Source: Symbiodinium natans
Lineage: Eukaryota; Sar; Dinophyceae; Suessiales; Symbiodiniaceae
Direction of reading: 5' to 3'
NCBI GenBank assembly: GCA_905221605.1
Contig: CAJNDS010000331.1
Span: 1 to 64,000, forward strand
DNA: 64,000 bases
The position numbers and the translations under genes are program-made. Below are positions 25,462-36,796 of this stretch, piece by piece. The number at the start of each line of letters is the position of its first letter. Position 1 is the stretch's first letter. Under the pieces are notes generated by a model. The model had not been told where the DNA came from. It ran no database searches and saw only the letters and a program-made list of their open reading frames with translations.

Positions 25462-25640
25462 CACAATTTAGGCAGGGTCTCTGACAAATAAATGTCAAAA
25501 CATCCTTGGATGAAAAAATACATATATACATAATGATTGTGGGGTGGATAGACAAGATGCCTTTTTTGTGGCAATAAGAATGAAAACAAGTAACTAGTCC
25601 GTAAGAGCTGTGAGACTACTTAGGCATGCAATGAATGAAG
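25462..25640. repeat. Partial second copy of the TIR element with left flank
   Basis: The blocks AATTTAGGCAGGGTCTCTGA, AGAATGAAAACAAGTAAC, AGTCCGTAAGAGCTGTGAG and ACTACTTAGGCATGCAATGA repeat sequence at 24543-24685. The right arm is absent, since the sequence switches to a different context after AATGAAGAC. Confidence 0.7.
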
Positions 25641-25740
25641 ACTCGTGTGTGCTCAGTGTGTTCCTTCCTCTTCGCTGCTTTCGCTCTCCGGGCCGCGAGT
25701 GGTTCGTTGAAAAGGGTTTTCAGTCAAAGAAAACACCCTG

Positions 25741-25766
25741 CCCCCCCCCCCCCCCCCCCCCCCCCT
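25741..25766. repeat. Poly-C tract (26 C)
   Basis: An uninterrupted C run is followed by further C-rich sequence. Proline-rich frames reading through it are artefacts. Confidence 0.95.
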
Positions 25767-26285
25767 CCCCCACCCCCCTCCCCTGCCTCCACCACTTGAA
25801 AACATCCACTACCCCAACCAACCCAACCTGGCTTGGTTCCTTAGCGTGTACATGGCAACAATGACAACAATATGGCAACAATGGCAAGATGTTGCGGATG
25901 ACAGAGAAGGCATGGTAACATCTCAAATCTAAACTAAGCATTGTGATGCTGTAGAGCACTGGGAGGCTCGTGAAGGTACACCATGCATCACCACAGAGGG
26001 TGCTACTGTATGCCGCCTAGGTTCTCGTGAAATGGAGGGGCAAAGGGTTCATCTGCGCAAAGAGAAAGTCAACGCTTGGAAAGTACCTTGTTAAGACTCT
26101 GAAGGTTTGAACGGTTTGAAGACCCACAAAAATGTAAAGATTGCAAGACCCTCCCGCAATTGACTGCGGAGCAATTGCCACAGCGTGTTTGGGAGATACC
26201 ACTGCGCTGGAGATGCCACGTGCTGAGTGCTTCTGAGTGTTGTGGGTCATGGAAGCTTTCAAGTGCGCGGGGGGAGACTTCACAG

Positions 26286-27250
26286 GTTTGCATGGCCGAG
26301 CCCATCCTTGGCGTTGCCAGGCGATCCAGACAGTCCGGGCGTCGGTATGTGCCCGAAAGTGCTACAATGCTACAAGTGCTAGACAGCACCAGAAAGTGAG
26401 TGTGTCCTTAGTCGTTTTCATCCTCTGAGGCCTCTCCGAGGCCATCTGGCATGACTAAAGTCGCAAAAGGCAACGATCACTTCACAAGCCACTCTATTTT
26501 TTCGCCGAAAAGGTGACCTATGCCTGCGAGTACTGCCGGACCAAGTACAACAGCTATGGGGAGGCCGAAGCCTGCGAGGCTGGACTCTCGACACATCGAT
26601 TTTGCTCCGTGTTGGTGCGCCTTGTTTTTATGTTCATTGCTTTCTCTTGCTTTCTCTTGCTTTCTCTTGCTTTCTCTTGCTTTGCGCAGCTCCGGTTTAG
26701 ACTCTCGCCTCGTTTCCGACAGGCCGCTTGCCAGAAACGTGCCCTGGACCTGGCATGTGAGACTCGTGATACAGAGGTGATGCGCAAGTCGCAATGTAGC
26801 GCGAGCAGCTTGATCCATGACCTGCGAAAGTGCCCCCAAAGGCCGTGGCCGCTGTTGTGCCGGCAGTGGCATCGAGCACTGCGCCCAGCGCGCCCAGCGC
26901 GCCCAGCGCGCCCAGCGCCCCCGCAGGGGCTTCGTGCCTTGGAAGGCAATGCAGAAGGCAGTTTCTTTTTTGTGGGGGAGGAAGTGTGCTTCTTACAAGC
27001 ATTTTCGGGTTCCACAAGGAATGATTGAAAGAGCTTGCTCTCTCTCTCTCTCTCTCTCTTTCTCTCTTCTCACTTCAGGCCAGCTCTCGGCTTCGGCCTC
27101 GCCCTCGCTCCCCTCGGCGCTCCACCGGGTGCCCTTGGTGGCGCCCCGGGCCAGGCAAGCCACAGTTGTGTGACATCAATTGACATCATGTGTGTTTTCA
27201 GGATGAGCCTATTGAGAATTTTCTCAACGGAAGATGTGCTAAAGTTCAGA
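26286..27250 (+). CDS. Putative zinc-finger protein, partial exon chain
   Basis: Exons that join in phase: about 26286-26395 (GT donor GTGAGT), 26513-26578 (GC donor), 26723-26752 (GC donor) and 26842-26922 (GC donor). The first ends SARQHQK, the second reads VTYACEYCRTKYNSYGEAEA, and the third starts AACQKRALDL. Joined, they give a C-x2-C ... C-x4-C arrangement like short single-finger domains with the pattern CEYC...EA..(H/C)E..C. The fourth is Ala/Pro-rich (APSAPSAPSAP). Candidate later exons are at about 27080-27155 (Pro/Gly/Ala-rich) and from 27202 (DEPIENFLNG). The function is unknown. A zinc- or RNA-binding role is inference. The start codon and exon order beyond 26922 are unresolved. 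Confidence 0.5.
26637..26690. repeat. 10-bp minisatellite (TTTCTCTTGC)
   Basis: About five TTTCTCTTGC units lie in the 144-base intron between the second and third zinc-finger exons. Confidence 0.85.
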
Positions 27251-29150
27251 GATATAATTGGGGAGGAAGCGCCTTTCTTGCTTCCGAAGATGCTTCCGAA
27301 GAGTAGTACGCTTTGCTCGCCTGCGGTGCTGTTCAGAGCGGCCTCCCATTTTTGTGGAGGGAAATCCGAGAAAGATCGCAAAGCCGCGCCCGACGTGGAA
27401 CAAATCAGTACTCAGTAGCAGGCCTGCCAGGTCGTTGGCGAATGTTGGCGAGAGCAGTTCAACATGGTTCAACATATGCGAGGAAACAAAACAACCTGTC
27501 CGTTCGTCTCACACTTCAGCACGCCCAGCAGCGGCATATGACGTCGTAGCATTCAGGCACCGATGGTCTCGCCCCATTCTGAGGTTCTGCTGAACTTCAG
27601 TACGCCTTAGTACACCTTAGGCCTCTTGTGAACCTGCGCTCCGAGGTTTCTGGGTGCACCGCCGGGGCCCAGAAATGCCCAGAATAGAGGAGGCCATGAA
27701 GAACGTGTGTTGAGACCCCGTTTCCTCTTCAGTCACCATAAGGCAGGCTCCTTTCCGCTGGCTGCCCAGAGGGCACGTTCGCCGAAGGTGTTGTGAACTG
27801 CTCTGACCATTCTCTTTTTCATTGGATTGTGTGTGTGTGTGTGTGTGAGACCTTGAAGTATTGAAGTGCCATTGATGTGCCATTGAAGTGGCATTCGGCC
27901 TCGATCCAGAGGTCCAACCGGGCAGGGCTCTGAGTGCTTCTGAGATGCTCTGAGTCATCTTCAAAATGATGCAACGATTGGAATTTCGGGTTCTCTTTAA
28001 ATATTCAGCGAGCAGTGACCCGTCAGTGACCCGCCAGGCGACCAGAGCTGGTGCGAGGTCTCAGCTTTTGCTTTTTTTTTTCTATCTGTGTTTGGTTTTG
28101 GTTCTGAGCGTTTTTGAGTCGGGAGAGGAGAGTCCTGAGTCACAGCCCGAGGCGCAGGTCTCGGCTCATTCGGCTCATGCTTTCCCCTCAATTAAGGCCA
28201 GCTTGCTGTCCGGGAGCAAAGGCGCCCTGTGCCTTGGTGGCATAACAAAAAAAAGCAAAACCATAAAACGCTATGAACATCCGCAAGCCCCGAATGCCAA
28301 AAAAGGGCACAGTGCGGTGCTCAGAGCTGCAAAAACGGCAGGTTGCGTGGTTTGCATGTCAGTGTCACATCTCACAGAACTTCCATGTTTTTTCTGAGGA
28401 TCGGCAAAGGCTTGCAGGTCCTGGCAGCCAAGGGTGTGCATCTCCCAGCTAGTCCAGCTATTGAGGGCAGCTTCCGAAAACCTTTGCTCTAAGTTCTTGG
28501 CTTCTTGGCACTTGCCAAGGTGCTGCCCGGATTGCTCAAAGGCCGAGCAACTGTGAGAGAGACGTTCAGGAATTGCGGGAGAAGATGGGAAAATGTTTCC
28601 ATTGATCTCTTCCACTCTTCCATACGCGTCGTGTCTCTTCGATACTCGATCAAAGAAGGCGCGGGGCACAGTGTGCACGGCAGTGCCTCAGCATCCGTGC
28701 GGGGCAAAGGCCCTCCGTCCGGGCCCGAGGAAGTTGAGGTCGGTACTTCGTGCAAACTCTTCATTTTAGGCCTAGCGCCCCCCCCCCCCCCCCCGACCCC
28801 CCACCCCCAGCCCCCCCAGCCCCCAGCCCCCCCCCCGACCCCCAAGTCAGCCCCCCCCCCCCGCCCAGGAAGCCGTAGTGGGAGATTTCTGGAGACACCC
28901 AACAACCACTGGGCCACGCTGTATCACATTTGTGAATGTGCCTGAGCGTGGTGGAACGTTCTTTGTTCAGTCAGGCGGCTCTTTCACTCAATTTTTGGCG
29001 TGCTGAATCTGCGTGGAAATATGTGTAGGAGAGCTGCTGTCTGCTCGACGAGCTTGCGTTTACAGGCTGCAGGCGATTTGAAAGTTACGCCGTGTTTACA
29101 TATTTTTTGAGATCCCTCCCAACCCGCCCTGGCCAAGTCGGAGATTTCTG
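27251..29150. other. Probable intron/intergenic sequence, no gene recognised
   Basis: Exon-like snippets with GC or GT donors occur (for example ESGEESPESQPE ending at a GAG|GC near 28149, and PPSGPEEVE near 28739) but cannot be chained. C-rich runs of 16, 10 and 14 C between 28780 and 28862 give false proline-rich frames. Confidence 0.35.
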
Positions 29151-30640
29151 GAGACGCCTACATGACGTTTTCAAGCCAAGCAAGCTGCTGCAAAGAAGAT
29201 CGTGGAATGAAGAGGACTTGCGCGAAGCTTGCTTCGTCACAGACCGCGCCCCCAGCCCCACCCCGTGGTTGTTTTTTTACTGTCTTTTCAAGCCGCGCAA
29301 GCATGCGTTGCAAAGAAGATCGCGCCATCCCGTCACACGAGCATTGTGTTGCCAAACGTAGGGGGAGGGCGGGTCCGCGTTTTCTTCTTACGAGAGGAGG
29401 ACTTGCGGTTGAAAACAACGGAAGCCTTTACTCCATCTTGCAACCATTGCGTTTGCAAGTGCGGGCCCCGCTTTCTTTGCCAGTGCAAGCTTGCTTTCTG
29501 ACGAACATCAGCCAATGAAGACTAGACTTGCGTTTTTCAACACACGCAAACAAGTGTCCTTTCCAAACATGCAAACATTGTGTTTTGCAAATGGGGCGGG
29601 GGCGGGTGGGCCCCCCCGCAGCCCCCGCTTCCATTTATCTTTAACCCGTCCCATCTTTCTTTGTAAACCGTCATCGAGCGTTGTGTTCACAGATTGGGGA
29701 GGGGGAGGAGGCCGCGAGGGGGGAGCTGCCTCCCCTCCCACCCCACCCCCCAACAACCCCCCTCTGCTTTTTATTGTGCCATGAAGAGGACTTGCACCAA
29801 GCTTGTTTTGTCCCTCCCATTATTTCTTTGCAAGCCGCACAAGACTGCATTGCAAAGAAGATCGTGCCATGAAGAGGAATTGCGTGAAGCCTGCTTCGCG
29901 AAGAACATAAACCCCTGAAGAGGACGTGCGTCTCAAAACACAAGAATCCTCCCCAAACCCACCGTGGGGTGCGGGGGGGGGGGGGGGCGCGTGGGGGCAG
30001 TGCCCCAACCCTACCACCTTCGCTTGCCGATGCTTCGTAAAGAACATCAATGGCCATGAAGAAGACTTGCTGTTTAAGATCATGCCAGTGCTTTCCAAAT
30101 CCCTTCGGGCACTTTCAAGCCGCGAAAGCCCGCCCCCCACGCTGCCCAACGCCCCAGCTTCTTGGTACCAGTGGCTTGCGTTGCAAACCATACGCTTTCC
30201 AAACCCCTCGAGCTAGCATTGTGTTGGCAAATGGCAGGGCGGCTGCGCTCCCCCCAATCCCCCGCTTGTGTTTAGCTGTAGCCCGTGCAAGCTTGCTGAT
30301 CATGCAATGAAGAGGACGTTTAGATCTATGAATCCTTTTCAAACCGGTCATGCGAGCATCGCGTTCGCAAATGAGGGGCAGGGGGTGCGAACCCCGTCGC
30401 ACCAGCCGTTTGCAAAAGGCGGGGGTGCATCATGAAGAAGGCTTGCGTTCTGAAATGTTTTTTCTAACCCGTCGTGCAACCAAAATTGGGGTTTGGGGCA
30501 TCCTCAAACCTGCGCTTTTTGTGTATGTCTTCAAGCCGCGCAAGCTTGCGCCGCACAGAGACCTTGTAAACCCATGAATCAATGAAGAGGACGTGCGTTT
30601 TCACAGTCGCACACCTGACAGGGGTTCGAATCGGAAGGGG
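29150..30640. repeat. Decayed tandem array of a composite repeat
   Basis: Three building blocks alternate: (A) ATGAAGAGGACTTGCG, at least nine times (about 29207, 29515, 29781, 29870, 29916, 30055, 30307, 30431, 30582); (B) AAGCCGCGCAAGCTTGCG plus GCAAAGAAGATCG; (C) CGTCATGCGAGCATTGTGTT followed by GCAAATGGGG and a G/C run. Spacing varies from about 50 to 270 bases. One more copy lies at 13440-13690. No coding capacity is supported. Confidence 0.75.
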
Positions 30641-30737
30641 CGCTTGCATTTGGACACGTGTTGCGCCGCGAAGTTGTTTGAGAGGACCCTCCAAATATTA
30701 AGAAGAGAAGTCTCTGGCTCGGCGCTCAGCGCTTCAG

Positions 30738-31020
30738 GCCGGGACAGGCGCCTTCACCACAGGGAGCGCTGGCAGCGGCGCTGGGGCCCCAAAGCATTTC
30801 CAGAGCAGATGGGAATTGAAGCACACATAAGCACACTAGTTCCACACCGCAACGCCGGGAATTTCGCTGCAGGTCCGAGGGCTCGCCGAGCTCCCTTTCT
30901 GACCCTTTCCTGCGAGAGGTCCAGGGTTTCATGGAGCGCCTGGCGCTTGCAAAATGCAAACCTGCCGGAGTGCGCCTTGCTGAAACGCAGCCTAGGCTGG
31001 GACCTGGAAAGACGCTTTGA
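30738..31020 (+). CDS. 3'-terminal exons of an unrecognised gene
   Basis: Exon 30738-30812 reads PGQAPSPQGALAAALGPQSI (with SRAD after it) and ends in GG|GA, a GA donor. Exon 30873-31020 begins after CAG|G, completes the split glycine codon and reads SEGSPSSLSDPFLREVQGFM onward to a TGA stop at 31018-31020. The codons are rich in G/C at the third position, like NOG2. The protein end is recognised by no family I know. It could be the end of the zinc-finger gene that starts at 26.3 kb, with the decayed array in an intron, but the link is not shown. Confidence 0.45.
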
Positions 31021-32560
31021 ACCAAAGCTGGCCAACAGCCTAGAATCCTAGAGTCCTGGTTGAAGAGAAAGTAGGAGTAGGCAAAAGCTCCATGCGAATT
31101 GCGAGTCGCAACATGGTGTCTGTGTCATGTTTCTTCTGCTTAAAGCCTCAAGGGGCTGTCGCCCACCTCCGGCCCGGCAGGGGCCTGTAACCTTGCGGCG
31201 CGTGCATGAACGCAGCAACGCTGACTTTTTGGGCCTCCCCGGCCTCCCCACACTGCTCGCAGACCCTTGCCAAAGGGCCCATGATCGGTAACATTCGAGC
31301 CACGGATGTGGTTGTCTTGACACAGGGATGGACAGGTGACGCATCCAGCCACTGTCAAACGAGAAATCGAACAACAAATTTAAGGCATTATCAAGGCGTT
31401 AGCCGTTAGCCTTGACAGAGAATAGCGCGCCCCGGCTGGGGAGAGAGGATTTGGCAAAAATTATGTTCGTGCGGGGGGGACCACGCTGGGACCACACCGG
31501 TCCCAAGTAAACTGCGAAAATCAGAAACTAACCGCGAATCAGAAACTAGCGTGATTCAGAACCTGCGAATTAGAAATCCGAGAGAATACTAAGATGCGTA
31601 TCAGAAACCCGAGCTATGCGAGTCAGAACTGCGCATCAGAAGCCCGCGCATTAGAAACCAGCGAGATTCAGAAATTGCGAATCGCATCAAAAACCCACGA
31701 GAAGTGCCAAGCGTTGGGAGGGGGGGGGGTAGGTGGGTGGGCAAGCAAACGTTGCTCGAAGTGGTGCAGCAGGGCTCAAGCGAGAAATACTCCGGAAAAA
31801 CCAACGGGTTAGTGCTTGAGAGTTGAGGGTTTCGGTTTTGGGTCCTTGGGTTCCTACTCAGCCGTTTTGCCACAGAGTCAGCGGCGTCAGCGATGATGCT
31901 GCCGGTCCCGGAGCATGAGAGAGACAGAGGGGGCGGGGAAAGAAGTTGGGGAAAAAACAGGCGGTGAAAGCCGATTAGCAAGTACTAGGTTAGTCATGTC
32001 TGTTGTTTACACCAATTTACAGGCTCCGGGTTCAATCACAATCACAATCGATTCCAGTACGGACTGCATCGCCCTGCTGTCGACTCCAGATATTATTTCT
32101 CTTCTGGCAAGCAGAGGCAGCCGGATTGCTGTAAAAGTGAGCAGAACGGGACGTACTACGGCGCTACGGGCCCACGATTTCAGTTCTCGGGTTTCGCTGA
32201 ATGATATCTGGCGTTCAGCTAGCAGCTCAATATGCAAAGCAGAAACTTAGCTGAGGTGGCCTACCTGAAGCGAACGGGGGCGCCCCCACTCCAGGCTGTG
32301 CATGCATTGCAGTGGCCAAATTGGCAAGCAGAGCCTTTCTTATCGTCGCTTTCAGGAGATTCACTTGCCTTGTTGAGGTGTGACCTTTCGTTAGAATTTC
32401 TCGAACTTCAGGGTGCAACAAGTTCTACCCAACACCGTTTAACAATTCAGGACCACAACATTTTGCCTTTTTTCACTGAGGATACTGATGGAGAGCTTTT
32501 CTTAAACAGGGGTTGTACTGCGAATGGAGTGCGAAGCACGAGTCGTGAAAACGAGTTCAA
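31021..32560. other. No recognised gene; short degenerate repeat
   Basis: Between about 31505 and 31700 the phrase GCGAATCAGAAACC recurs about ten times with changes. Frames at 31915-32250 (+) and 32007-32237 (-) overlap one another and show no domain. Confidence 0.5.
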
Positions 32561-32564
32561 TGAG

Positions 32565-33608
32565 GAGGAGCTTCAGCGGCTGGAGCGGGAGCTACTGCAA
32601 GCCGGCGCCCCTTGGCCTCAGACGGTGCGGCCAGAGAGAGAGATGTGCTATGACGTGCTTTCAGCTATTGAATAGCTGCTTTCTCTTCTGCTGCTTTCTC
32701 TTCCCTTCTCAGGTGCCCCCGGTTTGCCGCTCTGGCTACCTGCTGGTTGTGTTTGGAGAGGTCAGCGAGAAGAGCCCCCTGCCTCAAGCAGAGTCTCAAG
32801 CAGAGCCTCAAGCAGAGTCTTTGCCCTTGCTCTCGCAGCTGCAGTGCTACGGAGCAAAAGGCACAGACGAGGACTTCCGCTATCTGCTGACCGGGAAGCC
32901 GAGCAGCCTCTTTTTCTTCTTCTTTGCCGCAATGCAGTAATGCAGTAGCCAGTCGCTGCGCGCCAATTTTTCACGCAGAATCTTGTTGCCAGGCGAGAGG
33001 GAAGGCTGGGCACTGGGCACCACATTGGGCTCGTTTTTTTTTTTGTTTTTTGCTTTTTTTGTCTTTTCAGTCCTCCGCCGTTCTCTGTCTGTTCTTTCCC
33101 TGTTCTTTGCGGCTGGTAGGGACGAGTCACCGTCACCGGAACGAAGAGAGAAGAAGGAGAAGAAGGAGGCCGAGGAGAAAGGCCAGCAAGGGAGAGGGGA
33201 GGGCCCCGGGCCCCCCCCCCCCCTTCTCGCCTGAGAAGAGCGCGCGCCACACTTGTGCTCTCTTCCCAATTGGTTTCTCTCAGGGCCATTTTATGCCATG
33301 CAACTGCACAGAGAGAGCCGGGCTTCCACAGGGAGAGGGAGACAGACGTGCACGTGTGTCTTCAACAAAAGAGAGAGAGAGGTGTGTGGTTGTTCTCCCT
33401 TTTTCTTTCTCAGGAGGGGGGGGGGGGTTTTGGGTGTTCAGGGCGAGATCCTCCTGTTTCTTCTCAGGTTTTTGGCTTTCTCGGGGGGGGGGGGGGGGCA
33501 GTGAATACACAAAAGTGTTCTCTCGGGAGTCGGGCTTGATGGACTACAAGGAGTTCCTGATTCCGCGTGTGGTGGATAGCTATGCTCGTCGGGGGAGGTG
33601 CGTGGCAA
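32565..33608 (+). CDS. Putative EF-hand-containing protein, exon fragments
   Basis: Candidate exons: about 32565-32600 (EELQRLERELLQ, ends before GC), 32713-32760 (VPPVCRSGYLLVVFGE, GT donor), a short stretch near 32862-32895 (TDEDFRYLLTG), and about 33530-33608 (SGLMDYKEFLIPRVVDSYAR, ending before GC). The last has the second half of an EF-hand loop: Gly at position 6, hydrophobic at 8, Glu at 12, then a hydrophobic helix. The first half of the loop would have to come from an upstream exon. Exon linkage and phase are not proven. G, T and GA runs in between look intronic. The identity beyond an EF-hand is unknown. Confidence 0.35.
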
Positions 33609-33719
33609 GTACCTACAAAGTGTTCCGGTGGGTGAGGGGTAAATGCTGAAAAAGGTGTTCCCCCTGACTCCCGGTTCTTGCCCAATTATCGGGGGCTGAG
33701 AGAGGAGACTATGAAAGAG

Positions 33720-34210
33720 ATGGCGGAGAGATGACGGAGAGATGAGAGCGGGAGAAAGGGAGAGAGCGAGAGATGACCGTGGGTCAGCTTCTTGGTTAGA
33801 TGTGTCGCCTCGGGATAGGACTTGGGCGCGAGTGTGCGCGAGGGGTCGTCGCGCACCTCCAAGCCCAGCAGAAGAAGAAGAGGTGAAAGAGAGACCAGAG
33901 CGAGAGAGAGAGAGAGGGAGACAGAGAGAGCGAGCGAGGGAGAGCGAGAAAGAGACAGAGAGGGAGATAGGGAAGGATAAGGAGAAAGAGAAAGAAAAAG
34001 AGAAGAAGATAAAGAGAAGAAGAGAAAGAGAAGAAGAGAAAGAGGAGAAAGAGAAGAAGAGAAAGAGAAGAAGAGAAAGAGGAGAAGGAGAAAGAGGAGA
34101 AGGAGAAAGAGGAGAAGGAGAAAGAGGAGAAGGTAAAGAGGAGAAGAGAAAGAGAAGAAAATAATGAAATAAATACTCTATGCATTCGAAGAAAGAAAGA
34201 AAGAAATATA
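33720..34210. repeat. Purine (GA/GAA) tract
   Basis: AGAGCGAGAG-type sequence grades into GAGAAGAGAAAGA repeats and then GAAAGAAAG. It directly abuts the 5' edge of the broken LINE at about 34240. The 276-codon minus-strand Leu/Ser/Phe frame is read-through of this tract. Confidence 0.9.
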
Positions 34211-34239
34211 ACAAGAAAGAAAACAAGAACGTGACAAGT

Positions 34240-35917
34240 CCGCTTGCATATGCCGGGCCTCTCACCATGGGCAGAGTGGTGCTATGACCACCACTCCAGG
34301 CTCCTCTTCCACCACTCGCCTCTGTCCTCGGAGGCTGGGGTCCAACAAGGTGACCCTCCGGGCCCTGTGCTGTTCGCCTTGACCTTGCAGCCAGCTCTCC
34401 AAGCCGCCTCTGCAGCTGGTTCAGGGCAGCACCCCGACCTTACCTTCGCCCTCCTTGATGATGCCTATCTTGCTGGTGGGTCTCGACAGGTTGCTGGGGG
34501 CCTGGCACGCCTCGCTGCTGCAGGCCGTCAGGTTGGCCTTGAGAACTCAACCTGAGCAAGTGCGTCCTCACTACTTGTGCTGGTGCTGACAGCGCGGTTG
34601 ATAAGAGGATCTTTCCGGAAGGTTTGCAGGTAAGCCCGCTCGGGGCTATGAGTCTCTTGGGCGCCCCCATTGGACCTCTGGCCGACACGGAAGCCCACAC
34701 TCGTGTTACAGGCCTTGGGTGAGCTCCCTGACCCCCAAACTGGGCTCCTGTTGTTGCGTCACTGCGCTGCCTACAGCCGGATGGTCTTTGCTATGCGCGT
34801 CACACCGCCGCAACTCCTGGGTGAGGCCGCGTCTGACTTCGACTCGGCAGTCCGCGACTGCTTGGAGCGCTTCTGCACGGGGCCTCTGTCTGCAGAAGCC
34901 TGGCTGCAAGCCTCCCTCTCCACTGCCGCTGGCGGCCTGGGTTTGCGACGCCAGGCATTCTGCTGCTGCCTACGTAGCCTCCCTCACTGCAGTACTGCTC
35001 CGGCCTGGACCCGAACTACACAGGTACCTGGCCTTTGGCTGCCGCTGACACTGAGCTTCTCAACCAGCTTGTTTTGCCTGCCGACCATGTCTCGGTCCCT
35101 GCGCCGCCCTCTGTGCGACAACAATCCTTGTCGTTGGCGCTGGATCGTCACCCCTGGTGCCGGCCGCGAGGCCTTCAGGGCGAACCTGCAACTCCAGCGG
35201 CAGCTGCGTGCTGGGGCATGGCTACACGCTGTGCCTTGTGAGGCACTCGCTCTTTTCCGTGTGCTTGTCAAGCTCCGCCTCCGCATCCCGGTCGCGACGG
35301 CCGACGTGGCGTGCCCCCTCTGTGATGGCGTAGCGGACAGGTTCGGGGACCATGCGCTCAGCTGCCCATGTGGTGGCGACCGGACTCAACGCCACAACCG
35401 TTTGCGCTCCGTCCTGGCCGCCCGCACACAGGCCGCAGGCCCCCACCCCGAGTGGAAAAAAACTGGTCTGTTGCCTCCAAGGTCCGGGCAGGATGGACTG
35501 CCGGTTGATGGGGCGCTCGACCGTAATGGCCGTCGGCCCGCGGACGTCTATCTGTTTAATTGGGGGGTTCATGGCCCCGCTGCCTTCCACCTCGCCGTTA
35601 CCGCAGGCTTGCTGCAGGGCAGTCTGCACACTTTGCTCTCTGGAGCTGACAAGCCTGCGGCAGATCACGAGGCCAACAAGCGCAGTCACCTGCGTACCCA
35701 GGACCTCTGCACGGAGCAAGGCATCCAGTTCGTCCGTCTGGTCGTTGAAAGCCGGGGCGGCTGGGGCCCTACTGCCATCAAGTCTTGGCAAACTCTCGCC
35801 GCAGCAACAGCGGCCTGCTCAGGAGAAGCAGTCGCCACTGAGGCCAACCGGCTCTACGAAACTCTGGCTGTAGCGCTGCAACGAGAGAATGCCAGGGCGG
35901 TTCCAGATCTGAGCTGA
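34240..35917 (+). pseudogene. 5'-truncated, frameshifted LINE-type retrotransposon (RT + CCHC + restriction-like endonuclease)
   Basis: Reverse transcriptase motifs are visible at about 34338-34380 (GVQQGDPPGPVLFAL) and 34451-34477 (LLDDAYLAG, the catalytic Asp-Asp motif). The frame breaks near 34550, again near 34725, and again near 34955. The last part stays open to 35917 and holds a CPLC...H...C zinc knuckle (about 35310-35375), then RRPADVYL and GGWG blocks typical of restriction-like-endonuclease LINEs. The N-terminal half of the RT is missing. The 5' edge lies against a purine microsatellite. With at least three frame breaks the copy should be inactive. G/C-rich codons fit a resident host-lineage element. 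Confidence 0.85.
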
Positions 35918-36055
35918 CCTTGTATCCGTAGTCTGTTTTCCGTAGCTGCGCTTTCGCTCGTCCACCTGCGATGCTGAGCGCTTCGGTGTTGCCAGTACTG
36001 CTTGTTGCTTGCGCACACTCATCTGTAGTGTGGGTCGCGCAGCCCTCCAAACCCT
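35918..36055 (+). mobile_element. LINE 3' tail
   Basis: The segment GCTGAGCGCTTCGGTGTTGC ... CACACTCATCTGTA ... GTCGCGCAGCCCT follows the endonuclease stop and ends at AAACCCTAAAC. It is recognised as a mobile tail because a diverged copy without any coding part lies at 48605-48685. Confidence 0.65.
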
Positions 36056-36069
36056 AAACAAGAACGAGA

Positions 36070-36225
36070 AAATGACAGAGAGAGAGACAGAGAGACAGAG
36101 AGACAGAGAGACAGAGAGACAGAGAGACAGAGAGACAGAGAGACAGAGAGACAGAGAGACAGAGAGACAGAGAGACAGAGAGACAGAGAGACAGAGAGAC
36201 AGAGAGACAGAGAGACAGAGAGACA
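36070..36225. repeat. (AGAGAC)n / (AGAGACAG)n microsatellite
   Basis: An 8-base unit, AGAGACAG, repeats about 19 times. It lies right after the LINE tail. Confidence 0.95.
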
Positions 36226-36259
36226 GCCCGGGGCGCCGCCACCCATCCTGGGGGCCTCT

Positions 36260-36451
36260 TCCCTGAAAAGGAAGAGGAAGAAGATGAGAGAGAGAGAGCG
36301 AGAAAGACGAGAGCGAGATGACATGAGAGCGAGGTGAGAGAGCGAGCGAGGTGAGAGAGCGAAGAGACGAGAAAAAGAGCGAGGGAAGGAGGCGAGAGAG
36401 ATATTGAGGGAGAGAATGAAAGGGCAGGGACAGAGATGTGAGAGAGGAGAG

Positions 36452-36500
<49 letters not shown>

Positions 36501-36710
36501 AGAGGGCCTGGCGCGCTGGGGATCTCCCCCATGCCCTGCAGCAGAAGAAGAAGAGGAGGAGGAGGAGGAGTAGGAGGAGTAGGAGGAGGAGAGAGAGATA
36601 AGAGAGGAGGAGAGAGAAGCGAGAAGATATATAAACAAAGAGAGACAGAGCGATAAGAGAGAGAGAGAGTGACAGATACTTGAGAGAGAGAGAGAGAGAG
36701 AGAGACGGAG
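36260..36710. repeat. (GA)n-rich tract
   Basis: Long GA runs (36456-36500, 36655-36705) and GAG-rich sequence. The short interruption GGCCTGGCGCGCTGGGGATC looks non-repetitive, but no gene was assigned. Confidence 0.9.
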
Positions 36711-36796
36711 AACCCCTTCCGCGTCTGCCACAGTTTCACTTGAGACCGGATTCGGGGGCGCCCGCGCGCGAGGGCCTCCGGGCCCTTAAGCCCAGC

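Larger units (their letters stand above)
21891..26285. other. Repeat-rich stretch, no gene recognised
   Basis: Apart from the repeats listed separately (22.2, 22.5-23.0, 24.0, 24.64-24.89 and 25.46-25.77 kb), no domain or exon chain is visible. The 316-codon minus-strand frame at 21448-22398 overlaps NOG2 exons and minisatellites and is not supported. Confidence 0.5.

Noticed and set aside
30618-30640. B-box-like GGGTTCGAATCGG
   Set aside because: No A box at tRNA spacing upstream. Likely chance within the repeat block.
31915-32250. 111-codon + frame rich in Ser/Ile
   Set aside because: No domain, and an equally long minus frame overlaps it.
32232-32675. FHA-like reading of ELFLNRGCTANGV
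   Set aside because: Only a superficial likeness to the FHA 'STNGT' block. Other FHA positions are not present.
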